Shown: one piece after another, positions 1 to 7,447 of the stretch | Numbering within the stretch: the first letter of the stretch is position 1 | Layout of the letters: each line of letters starts with the position of its first letter | Origin: Saprospiraceae bacterium | Lineage (GTDB): Bacteria > Bacteroidota > Bacteroidia > Chitinophagales > Saprospiraceae | DNA: 35,877 nucleotides | Reading direction: 5' to 3' | Assembly (NCBI GenBank): GCA_020629965.1 | Contig: JAHDCG010000033.1 | Coordinates: forward strand, 15,108 to 50,984 | The notes under the pieces: model-generated | The model's input: the letters and a program-made list of their open reading frames with translations, nothing else | Told to the model about the DNA's origin: nothing | The model's database searches: none | Program-made: the position numbers and the translations under genes

Positions 1-714
1 ATGAGTTTCCTAACCGCAGAGTGGCGAAAATTAGCCATGGCAAATTATGTTATCGACCCGCAAATCCTGCAAAAGTATTTGCCGCCGCATACCGAATTGG
101 ATTTTTTCGAGGGCAAGACCTACGTTAGTGTCATCGGATTTATGTTCCTGAAAACCAAGGTTTTAGGCATCGGTTTTCCGTGGCATAAAAACTTTCCCGA
201 GATAAATCTGCGTTTTTACGTGCGCTACAAACACGGCAACGACCTGCGGCGCGGCACGGTTTTTATCAAAGAAATTATCCCCAAGCCTATCATTTCTTTC
301 GTCGCCAATACGCTGTACAAAGAGCATTATCAAACCCTGCCGATGCGACACGGTTGGGATATTTCCGCAGAGAAAATCAAGACGGATTATGCCTTTAAAT
401 TTAAAGGGAAGTGGCACGATATGAGCGTCACCGCCGCGCCGAATTTGGTAGAAATACCCGTCGGCAGCAAAGAAGAATTTATCACCGAGCATTATTTCGG
501 TTACACACCGGCGAGCAAAACGACGACCTACGAGTACGAGGTTACGCACCCGCGTTGGGAGATGTACCCGGTCAGAGATTACAAAATAAACATCGACTTT
601 GCGGCGGTGTACGGGGCGGATTTCGGGTTTTTGGATAGTGCGGCGCCGGACTCGGTTTTGTTGGCGGAGGGTTCTGCGATTACGATTGAGGGTAAAAGAT
701 TGGTGAAAGGTTAG
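1..714 (+). CDS. DUF2071 (YqjF-like) family protein
   Basis: The 237-residue protein matches the DUF2071/COG3361 family in length and layout. It opens with a W-R segment, then a 'LPPHTELDFFEG' stretch near residues 27-38 (the family's 'LPPGLELDxFxG' signature), then 'VSVIGFMF', and later an 'INLRFYVR' strand near 68-75. It ends with the usual beta-rich C-terminus. The family is related to acetoacetate decarboxylase-like folds; its substrate is not established, and I infer none here. The ATG is the first base of the window, so any upstream leader or a longer start cannot be judged. The stop is followed directly by a degenerate GGTNG-type repeat and a strong terminator shared with the convergent gene downstream. 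No operon partner is visible. Confidence 0.85.
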   Translation: MSFLTAEWRKLAMANYVIDPQILQKYLPPHTELDFFEGKTYVSVIGFMFLKTKVLGIGFPWHKNFPEINLRFYVRYKHGNDLRRGTVFIKEIIPKPIISFVANTLYKEHYQTLPMRHGWDISAEKIKTDYAFKFKGKWHDMSVTAAPNLVEIPVGSKEEFITEHYFGYTPASKTTTYEYEVTHPRWEMYPVRDYKINIDFAAVYGADFGFLDSAAPDSVLLAEGSAITIEGKRLVKG

Positions 715-738
715 GTGGCAGGTGGTTGGTCGGTCGAA

Positions 739-777
739 AAAAATGCCGGATACAAACCCTGTATCCGGCATTTTTAA
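739..777. terminator. Bidirectional intrinsic terminator
   Basis: A perfect 14-bp stem (AAATGCCGGATACA at 741-754, its complement at 760-773) closes a 5-nt loop. It has an A-run on its left and a T-run on its right. It can therefore end transcription of the DUF2071 gene on the plus strand and of the convergent membrane-protein gene on the minus strand. Confidence 0.9.
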
Positions 778-789
778 TCGGCGAAAAAT

Positions 790-1620
790 CTATCGCAAAG
801 CCATAAACTCCCGCGCCGCCTGCGGCTCGATTTTGATGTATTTCGTCACATCGTAAGCCTTCATTTCGACCTCGCCTTTGTCGTTGGTTTCGGGTCGGAT
901 GGCTTGCGTATGCAGAAAATAATCGTCACAGCCTTCGCAGTCGTACATCGTAAATCGGGTGTGGTGGTACATTTCATCGCCGCGCTCCATATTCATCAAT
1001 CCGGTGTAGTCTTTACCTTCCAAATCCTTGACAAACTGCTGCGGATTTTGCAGCGCGATACGCGGTGACATTTTGTGTTCTTTCGCCCAATTATTACCCG
1101 CTTCCGAAAAGGGGCGGTCTTCATTTGCCGTGTAAGTTGCCAAGCCGACGATAATCAAAAATTCGATTGTCCAGATGACCGTCAGCATCGTGCCGTTGAC
1201 GGGGTCGCCGGAGTCGCCGAGTGACCAAATGCCCATCATGTTGACGAGTTCCGCCATGACTTTGACATCGCCGGGCGAAAAAATCATGCTGAACGGACCG
1301 GTCTCCATCGCAAAGCCCATCCAATAGCCCCAAGCGCAGTACCAGCCGATTAAAGCCCCGACAAATGCCAAACCTTTTTGGTATTTCGTACCGCGAATTT
1401 TGCCGAAACGCAAACCGTAATCAAAGGCTTTGCCGAGAAACATCCCGTAACCGACGGCGACCAAAGCATTGATGTAAATAAGCGGAATGTACCAAGTAAT
1501 GCCCGCATATATCAATCCGCCGACCATACCGGCGACTACGGCAACGAGCAAAAAAATTAAAACGCCCTGCGGCGGTGCGGCGGCGGCGGGCGTGTAATAA
1601 AGAGAAGTGTTTTGAGTCAT
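790..1620 (-). CDS. Unrecognised four-helix membrane protein
   Basis: A 276-residue protein I cannot assign to a named family. Residues 10-18 are Pro/Ala rich. Four hydrophobic segments are visible at about 18-40, 43-64, 83-103 and 143-163. A hydrophilic C-terminal half (164-276) contains a small cysteine/acidic cluster, 'YDCEGCDDYF' near 226-235, that could bind a metal or form a structural knuckle (inference). There is no signal peptide beyond the first helix. The gene stands alone on the minus strand, converging on the DUF2071 gene across a shared terminator. Codon usage and composition look like the neighbours. A membrane-anchored protein with a cytosolic domain is the safest description. 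Confidence 0.75.
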   Translation of the reverse strand: MTQNTSLYYTPAAAAPPQGVLIFLLVAVVAGMVGGLIYAGITWYIPLIYINALVAVGYGMFLGKAFDYGLRFGKIRGTKYQKGLAFVGALIGWYCAWGYWMGFAMETGPFSMIFSPGDVKVMAELVNMMGIWSLGDSGDPVNGTMLTVIWTIEFLIIVGLATYTANEDRPFSEAGNNWAKEHKMSPRIALQNPQQFVKDLEGKDYTGLMNMERGDEMYHHTRFTMYDCEGCDDYFLHTQAIRPETNDKGEVEMKAYDVTKYIKIEPQAAREFMALR

Positions 1621-1790
1621 GTTGTTAGTTTTTCCGACAACCGATTGATTTTTTGGTTTTCAAATTATCGGTTTTGGAGGTGAATAATTGCGGCGGTGAA
1701 GGTAGGGAAAAAATGTATTTGAGAAAAATTAAAGTAAGGAAATCAAATATTTAAGTGACGGGTGGTAGGTCGCGGTTTGTCAAAAAAAAT

Positions 1791-1950
1791 CTTAGTTAGC
1801 GCGAGGCTGTGCCTCGTGTTTACTATTGCTCCGCCTCCGGCGGATTCGTAAAACGAAATTTACTGTTGATATGAACTAAATTTTAGAAAATACGACTCCG
1901 CCGGAGGCGGGCAGATGTGCAGCACGAGGTACAACCTCGCGCCAACTGCG
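1791..1950. repeat. 160-bp cruciform palindromic element
   Basis: The two ends are long imperfect inverted repeats: the left arm starts AGTTAGCGCGAGG and the right arm, read on the other strand, starts AGTTGGCGCGAGG. Homology continues through a CCGCCTCCGGCGGA block in both arms, around an AT-rich centre of about 45 bp. Each arm holds two smaller hairpins (GAGGC/GCCTC type and CCGCC/GGCGG type), so a single strand could fold into a branched cruciform. There is no ORF inside. It looks like a non-autonomous MITE-like or REP/BIME-like unit. Confidence 0.75.
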
Positions 1951-2001
1951 TACGGGCAACTGACCGTCCACCGTCCACCCTCTCACCGTCCACCATCAAA
2001 C

Positions 2002-2040
2002 AAAAAAAGCCCCCCCCAACACCGAAGTGCCGAGGGAGGT
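2002..2040 (-). terminator. Probable terminator of the first HYR giant
   Basis: On the minus strand a 13-bp stem with several G-U pairs closes a TTCG tetraloop (CCTCCCTCGGCAC ... GTGTTGGGGGGGG). It is followed by C and seven T. It lies about 270 nt past the stop codon at 2312, so the transcript would have a long 3' leader containing the 2195-2231 hairpin. Confidence 0.65.
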
Positions 2041-2194
2041 CATCCCAAAAACCAGATTTTGAGAAACCTTAAATCGGTGTAATGGGAAATCGCACATTGT
2101 CTCAAGTCTTAAAAAAGGTACGGGGAGTATTTCCCCTTTTTTCGTCTTGTGATGCAATTTCCGTGTGCGGAGGGAATTTGCGTGTATCGTCGTT

Positions 2195-2231
2195 TTTAAG
2201 TCGGGTGAACCCGAAAGCTCACCCGCTTAAA
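2195..2231. other. Bulged 13-bp hairpin in 3' spacer
   Basis: TTTAAG-T-CGGGTGA (2195-2208) pairs with TCACCCGCTTAAA (2219-2231), with one bulged T and a 10-nt loop. There is no U-tract, so it is not a canonical terminator. It may stabilise the 3' end of the upstream minus-strand mRNA. Confidence 0.5.
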
Positions 2232-2281
2232 ATTGTATGTATCAGTCTGATTTAGAGTCGCTTAGAAAGTCAGAGCAGAAG

Positions 2282-2313
2282 TCTAAAATCTAACGTCTAA
2301 AATCTAAAATCTC
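2282..2313. repeat. Heptamer array TCTAAAA, about 4 units
   Basis: Units read TCTAAAA, TCTAACG, TCTAAAA, TCTAAAA, then a partial copy. The array abuts the stop codon of the HYR gene at 2312. The same heptamer family occurs at 17276-17324 and 33639-33725. Confidence 0.85.
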
Positions 2314-5300
2314 AGTCAAGAACCACCATCTTCTTAGTTGCCGTACCCGCTGCCGTTTCCAAGCGATAAATCATTACGCCCGTCGCATCGAGTTGCGATT
2401 TGCTGATTTCTACGCTGTTGTAGCCCTGCGCAAAGTCACCCGTGCGCAGCAGCAGCGTCTTGCCTTCGAGGTCGAAAACCGTAAGGGTCGCCGTACCCGC
2501 CGCCGGTAGATTGAAACTGATTTCCGTTGCCGTTTTGAACGGGTTCGGTTGGTTTTGGTACAGTGTCAAGTCGGCTGCCGCTTCGTTGAAAGTCAAGTTC
2601 AAATCAAAAACTTCCGCTTGCTCCGTGTATGCCTCGGCGGTGAGGTGACGACGGTCGATGTGCAGTGCGTTTTTGAGTGAAGTGCTGTTCTTAGCTTTAA
2701 AAGTGATGGTGAAAATAGTGTTAGTGTTGTGTGTGTTTTCTGCTTTGTCCCGGCTCACGAGAAGAATGCCTTGTTCGATGTTTGTCATTCCGAAGTTGTT
2801 GAGCGTCATATCCGAGTTTTCTTCCGGAGTCACGCTCACTAATTCTAAGGTCTCGGTATCGAAATTTAAACCGAATTGGTAGCCGATAACCTGCTCGTAG
2901 TCAGTCAGTTGCAGAGAAATTGTATGCTCTTCGCCCGCCGTCAGGATGCGGTCGTCGATTTCGATGTTCAATGCGTTGCTGCTGCGTTCTTCCGCGCCTT
3001 GCATCACATTGTAGATGGCCGTTCCGTTCACATCGCCGACTTTGATTGCCGTAAAATCTACGTTCATCAAGTCTGCTTCGAGGTTGTTCACGTTGAAAAC
3101 TTCGGGGAAGCCCGCCTCCCACGGATTTTCCGGATTAGCGAAAGTATAGTCGCTGTCCACAAATCGGTAAGAAGGATTTTCCTGCGGGAACACTTCGTCG
3201 ATGCCCAAAATCATGCGACGCAAAGACACAATGTCGGAGGTCGTCACGGAGGACGAACGGTTGACGTCGGCCGCGATAATTTTGTACGGACTGTCGAGCA
3301 ATTCCAAGCCCAAAACGTGTCTTCTGATGAGGACGAGGTCGAAGGTCGAAACGCCGTTCATAAAGTCCGCATTCATCGCCGGCTGTACCGTGTAGTCGTA
3401 GCCCGATTGCAAATCATCGAACTCAAAATGACCGTCATCGTCGGTGAGCGAGGGGTTTGCGGTCGGGCCGTTGCCGCTGACCGCGACGTTGACACCCGGC
3501 ATCACGTTTCCGTCTTCACTCATTATTCCTCCGGCAATAATTTGGTCACCTCCGGCTCCGTCGGTACATAAATTCATATTGTCCTGAATAATAATGTAAG
3601 TCTCGCAAAAATCGCTGTTGCCCGCTTCGTCGGTCACTGTAAGCGTTACAACATTCGTTCCAACATCCGCACAATCGAATACATTCGGCGACAGTTCAAA
3701 AATTAAATCTTCCTGTGCCGTGCAGTTGTCCGTACTTCCGTAATCCATGATGTCAGCCGCCACTTCAATCATGCCGCCTTCGCCCATCGGCATCAGCTCG
3801 ATAGCCACGCCGTTCACACAAATCGGAGAGGGCTTTTTGCCGTCTAAAATGGTCAGCGGGAAGGAGCAGATACCCACATTGCCGCAGCCGTCGGAGCCGA
3901 GAATAGTCACCTCGTGCATACCGAAAGGATACACGCCGCTGATGTCGTTGCCGTTGCCGAATACATCCGTATCGCCGTCGCTGTCGAGGTCGATTTCAAA
4001 CGAGAAAGTCACGTTGGGGCTGCAATCGGTACCAATGAAAGGCTCGAAAGAAACGGGCGCATTGCCGCAGTCCTGCTCGGTCGAGGTCACGATGAGTTCG
4101 TCCGGACAGTCGAATACAGGGGCTTCGTTGTCGCTGACTTTGATAATCTGCGTCCACTCGCCGTAGCCCTGCGGGTCGCCGTCGTTCGGGTCGTATTGAC
4201 ACCAGTCGATGACTATCCATTTGCGCAGAATTTTGAAGCAAGCGGGCGGGTTAATCGGCAGGTAAGTGTCTTCGTAAGTCACCGCAATCAAATCGCAGGA
4301 GTTAGAGCTGAACACCGGCTGACGATAATTCAAAGGCTGCAAAGGCAAGCTGTCGGGGTCGATGCTCGCACCGCATTCAAACGTCTCGTAATCGGCGGGC
4401 CAAGAGACCGCGTTTACATCGAAAGGATTGCTGTTGACAATGGTCAGCGTTTGGTTGCAAGTTGCCGTGCGCCCGGCTGCATCCGTTGCCGTGAAGGTGC
4501 GGATAATTAAGCCCGTGCCGCAGGTTGTGCGTTGGTCGTCCACCGTATCGGCAATCATGACGTCGCCGCAGTTGTCCAGTCCGATGGCAATGCCTTGACC
4601 GTCGAGGTCATCGAGGTCGAGGGCGTTGCCTTCACATTCGATGGTTTTGTCCGGCGGGCAGACGATGGTCGGGTCGAGTTTGTCTTGTACCTCGACTTCT
4701 ACCATACATTCGTTAAAATTGTCGCTCGTGTCGAACACGCGGAAAACGACCATGACGGTTTCTACCACATCTTCGCAGCAAAAGGAAATGTATTCGTCAA
4801 AAATCGGTGTAGAACCGTCACAATTCAAGCCGTTCATGCGGCGCACCTCGAAGCGGTCCACCTCGCAGTTATCGTCGGAGCCGTCGTCAAATACGGCTGC
4901 GTTGATGAGTGCCGAGCCGTCACCGGTCAGGGCTACAATGGTAAATTCGTCACAGACCGCTACGGGTGCCGTGTTGTCGTTGATGTTAAGTGTGGTTGTG
5001 CAAGATGAAGAGTTACCGCACTGGTCGGTAGCTACATAAGTTAAAGTGTGTGCTCCTACGCCCAATGTAATCGGTTCTCCGATTTGTCTGATACCCTGTG
5101 GTGTGATGATGAAAACTTCCACGTCCGAACAGCCGTCCGAGACGCTCGCCGGTGCCGGCAAGACGAAAGTCGCCAAACAAGCCGAGCCTACCGTGCTGAC
5201 ATTAAATGCCGCCGGACAGACCACCGTCGGCGGTTCGTTGTCTTCGATTTGGATGACCTGAATACAGTTGTAAGGATTTTCGTCCAAATCAGTGCTCACG

Positions 5301-6187
5301 CACCAATCGTAAACCGTCCAGGTGCGCAGAATTTTTTGTCCGCCGCCGCAAAGGTCGAATACCTCATCGGAAAAAGAAGACGCCAACTCGCAGAAGTTAT
5401 CGGCGCCCGGTACGATGTCGTACACTTCCCCTTCAACGGTGAAAGTCGGGTAACCCGTCTGTGAGGGGTCGGTAATCGGTTGGTTGTCCGCGCTGCACTG
5501 CAAAGTGACATTCTCCGGGCAGGTCGGCGTAAAATCAATCAACGACACGCGGTCCACCTGAATGGTTTGCGTGCAGGAAGAGTTGTTGCCGAGACCGTCG
5601 GAAGCGACCCAGGTACGCGTGATAATCGCGCTGAAGTCGTCGTCGCAGTCACCGTCGGTCACTTGGTCGAAGAAGTCGATAGTCAGCGACGTCATGCCGC
5701 CGGAGCAGTCTTCGATGACGGGCATCATGTCGCTCATCGCATCGGTGCTTTCTACGCAGAAGACGGTTTGGTCTTCGCAGCCGATGCTCGGGCCGAGTTT
5801 GTCTTCCACGTCGATTTGACCCCAGCAGGAGTTGTTTGTCGCGCCGTCGGTCACTTGGTAGGTCAGCGTTTGACCGATGTAAGTTTCATCGACGGTAGGG
5901 GAGTTGGGGATGGTCTGTCCCGCCAAGGTCATCAAGACCAAGGTGTACGGGCCGGCACAAGCGTCCGGGTCTTCGAGCACCATATCCGGGGTCACGGTGA
6001 CTTCGCAGCCGAACTCCGGAGCGGGCAACGAGATATTTACATCGTCGTTACAAGTCATGGCACACTGCGCTTTCAATGAACTTTGTACGGCAAGCGAGCA
6101 GAAAAAGACAGCCACAATGCTGAAAATTTTCGCTAATCGAATGCCTCCCGTGTGCCTGCGGTTTTGTGTAAACCTAAGTTTTCTCAT
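2312..6187 (-). CDS. Giant secreted HYR/dockerin-like/cohesin-like protein, T9SS cargo
   Basis: 1291 residues from the start at 6187. That start gives a classic signal peptide (basic 1-20, hydrophobic 21-40, cleavage near KAQ at 39-41). The frame remains open upstream to 6280, but that adds 31 non-signal residues. Residues 130-870 hold several HYR-like modules, each opening with motifs such as 'DNEPPTVVCP', 'DNTAPVAVC', 'DKLDPTIVCP' and 'DNEAPVFDCP' and containing paired cysteines. Then come a carboxypeptidase-regulatory-like domain (about 880-940), a duplicated dockerin-like F-hand region (about 940-1000, loop 'DVNRSSSVTTSD'), an extra 'IKVGDVNG' loop (1048-1055), a cohesin-like beta-sandwich (about 1072-1200) and a type-A T9SS sorting domain (about 1207-1291, 'NQPNPFKTATEISF'). 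It is probably exported through SecYEG and T9SS to the cell surface as an adhesin or scaffold (inference). A tandem paralogue lies upstream. The substrate or partner is unknown. Confidence 0.9.
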   Translation of the reverse strand: MRKLRFTQNRRHTGGIRLAKIFSIVAVFFCSLAVQSSLKAQCAMTCNDDVNISLPAPEFGCEVTVTPDMVLEDPDACAGPYTLVLMTLAGQTIPNSPTVDETYIGQTLTYQVTDGATNNSCWGQIDVEDKLGPSIGCEDQTVFCVESTDAMSDMMPVIEDCSGGMTSLTIDFFDQVTDGDCDDDFSAIITRTWVASDGLGNNSSCTQTIQVDRVSLIDFTPTCPENVTLQCSADNQPITDPSQTGYPTFTVEGEVYDIVPGADNFCELASSFSDEVFDLCGGGQKILRTWTVYDWCVSTDLDENPYNCIQVIQIEDNEPPTVVCPAAFNVSTVGSACLATFVLPAPASVSDGCSDVEVFIITPQGIRQIGEPITLGVGAHTLTYVATDQCGNSSSCTTTLNINDNTAPVAVCDEFTIVALTGDGSALINAAVFDDGSDDNCEVDRFEVRRMNGLNCDGSTPIFDEYISFCCEDVVETVMVVFRVFDTSDNFNECMVEVEVQDKLDPTIVCPPDKTIECEGNALDLDDLDGQGIAIGLDNCGDVMIADTVDDQRTTCGTGLIIRTFTATDAAGRTATCNQTLTIVNSNPFDVNAVSWPADYETFECGASIDPDSLPLQPLNYRQPVFSSNSCDLIAVTYEDTYLPINPPACFKILRKWIVIDWCQYDPNDGDPQGYGEWTQIIKVSDNEAPVFDCPDELIVTSTEQDCGNAPVSFEPFIGTDCSPNVTFSFEIDLDSDGDTDVFGNGNDISGVYPFGMHEVTILGSDGCGNVGICSFPLTILDGKKPSPICVNGVAIELMPMGEGGMIEVAADIMDYGSTDNCTAQEDLIFELSPNVFDCADVGTNVVTLTVTDEAGNSDFCETYIIIQDNMNLCTDGAGGDQIIAGGIMSEDGNVMPGVNVAVSGNGPTANPSLTDDDGHFEFDDLQSGYDYTVQPAMNADFMNGVSTFDLVLIRRHVLGLELLDSPYKIIAADVNRSSSVTTSDIVSLRRMILGIDEVFPQENPSYRFVDSDYTFANPENPWEAGFPEVFNVNNLEADLMNVDFTAIKVGDVNGTAIYNVMQGAEERSSNALNIEIDDRILTAGEEHTISLQLTDYEQVIGYQFGLNFDTETLELVSVTPEENSDMTLNNFGMTNIEQGILLVSRDKAENTHNTNTIFTITFKAKNSTSLKNALHIDRRHLTAEAYTEQAEVFDLNLTFNEAAADLTLYQNQPNPFKTATEISFNLPAAGTATLTVFDLEGKTLLLRTGDFAQGYNSVEISKSQLDATGVMIYRLETAAGTATKKMVVLD

Positions 6188-6431
6188 GGGAAAAATAATT
6201 TGAAAATCGAGAGTCGGGACATAAAACGCCCGGTTCGACAGAGGGCAGCGGCCGCTCTTCCGAGGGTTGTATTCCTGCATTTTTCAGCTCTCGAATGTTT
6301 TTAAAAAAATGTTTCGACAGTGTGTAAGAATGTGGTCGAAGTACTGTATGCGGGCTGTGTAAGCAGCCTTTTTTTTTGGTTGTTGGTTGTCCGTTGCCGG
6401 TTGACCGCGGGGTTACTGTTTTTTTCTTTTG

Positions 6432-6469
6432 GTTTGAGTGGTTTGATGATTGTTTGAGTTGTTTGAATA
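6432..6469. repeat. Nonamer array GTTTGAGTG family
   Basis: Units GTTTGAGTG, GTTTGATGATT (11 nt), GTTTGAGTT and GTTTGAATA follow one another. The same family recurs at 20951-21004 and as an inverted pair at 34072-34205. Confidence 0.7.
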
Positions 6470-6663
6470 GTTGCGTTCTTGCTTTGTGCAAATCGAGTTT
6501 TCTCGAAGTACAACTTGAGTCTTGAAATGGTAAAAAAACGTGAGGTTTTGACCTCAAAAAAAATGTGTGTGTAAGTGAAAGTACGTTCAGCAAAAGGAAG
6601 AAGGAAAATATATCAGAAGGAAGCAGGAAAATCAATTAAAGCAGAAAGTCAAGCAAAATGCAC

Positions 6664-6686
6664 CCGTCAACCGTCAACCGTCAACC
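6664..6686. repeat. Heptamer array CCGTCAA, 3.3 units
   Basis: Three perfect CCGTCAA units and CC. Relatives of this array are at 11154-11185 (other strand), 15805-15834, 21109-21138 and 29094-29124. Confidence 0.85.
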
Positions 6687-7178
6687 AAAATAATATATTA
6701 AAAGCCGGCAAATCAGTCAGTAAATGCAGTCAATCAGGCAAGTACAGCCCGGCAACCATCAACTACCAACCATCAACCAACCAAGAAGGGATTTGCCGAG
6801 CAGCCCCCGTCGAATAAGGAGCTGCCCGGACAAATCGCCGACTGTTTAATCGCCGCATTGCTTTTAAAACGCAGACGATAAGCGACGACCGAGTTGGTCG
6901 GTTTTTGGAGTACGCAACTCGACAACCGTATGATTGTCAAAGAATTATAGTCCCTCAGTCGTGATTTTTTATAATGTAAATTTTCTTTTTGTTCATGGAA
7001 AATTCTCATTTGTCATGACCGTAAAACCAACCGAAAAAATGTGTGTGTATAAGTAACTGTGTAAATAGTGTTAAAATGCTGAACGGTTAAAGAAGAATAG
7101 ATTCGTGTAAGAAAAATTCTCGGTGGTCGCTGTTCTCAAAGTATGTTTAGTCTTTTGTCGTAAACTTTTTTACGACGT

Positions 7179-7315
7179 GCCCCCTAACCCCCGGAGCGGG
7201 GGAACTTTCTCCGGGCTTGAGCTTAGAGGTAATTCGCAATTTATCGCTTCGACCTCCTGTATTGTTTAATTCGATTTTGGCTTTTGAAAAGAAAAAGGTG
7301 GTCTCCTTCATTCGA
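7179..7315. repeat. Partial copy of the GC-armed repeat element
   Basis: The left arm (GCCCCCTAACCCCCGGAGCG, then GGGGAACTTTCTCCGGGCTTG) nearly matches the left ends of the complete copies at 14752 and 14962. The interior has diverged and the GC-rich right arm is missing. Only 'CTTCAT' followed by CGAG-like sequence resembles the flank of the complete copies. I read it as a decayed or truncated member of the same family. Confidence 0.6.
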
Positions 7316-7390
7316 GAATGTCGGAGACCGACCCATCCCAAAAAACCTAATTTTGAATATAATTTTTTTGTTTTGTGTGGGGTTTGTTTT

Positions 7391-7438
7391 CCCCGGCACT
7401 AACGTACCGGGCTGATGTGCCTCGTGCCTTCGGCACTT
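7391..7438. repeat. Two-hairpin repeat (CCCGG...CCGGG + GTGCC...GGCAC), copy 1
   Basis: CCCGGCACTAACGTACCGGG is followed by GCTGATGTGCCTCGTGCC, TTC and GGCACT. It contains two short stem-loops and lies just downstream of the stop codon of the second HYR giant, with which it could form a 3' mRNA structure. A copy with two substitutions lies at 11623-11670. Confidence 0.8.
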
Positions 7439-7447
7439 ATATGCTTG

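Larger units (their letters stand above)
1621..2311. other. Spacer of about 690 bp, no gene
   Basis: The interval between the membrane protein and the first HYR giant contains the cruciform element, a degenerate CCGTCCA-type heptamer stretch (about 1962-1997), a minus-strand terminator, a GGGGA/TCCCC hairpin followed by six T on the plus strand (2122-2143), and a hairpin at 2195-2231. It ends in a TCTAAAA heptamer array that abuts the stop codon of the next gene. I see no coding region in it. Confidence 0.7.
6188..7447. other. Spacer of 1.26 kb between HYR paralogues, repeats only
   Basis: No credible gene. It contains a GGCTG/CAGCC hairpin followed by eight T (6351-6378, plus-strand polarity, although no plus-strand gene precedes it), a nonamer array (6432-6469), a GAGGT/ACCTC hairpin between A-runs (about 6547-6560), a CCGTCAA heptamer array (6664-6686), a TCGTAA/TTACGA hairpin (about 7157-7176), a partial GC-armed element (7179-7315) and a GGCAC-type palindrome pair (7391-7438). 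Short ORFs here are low-complexity and are not supported. Confidence 0.65.

Noticed and set aside
2195-2231. tRNA- or riboswitch-like structure
   Set aside because: Only a single hairpin can be drawn; there are no tRNA arms, TTCGA loop or known riboswitch core.
6351-6378. Plus-strand intrinsic terminator
   Set aside because: A 5-bp stem and T8 are present, but no plus-strand gene or promoter precedes it, so it is mentioned only as a hairpin in the spacer description.
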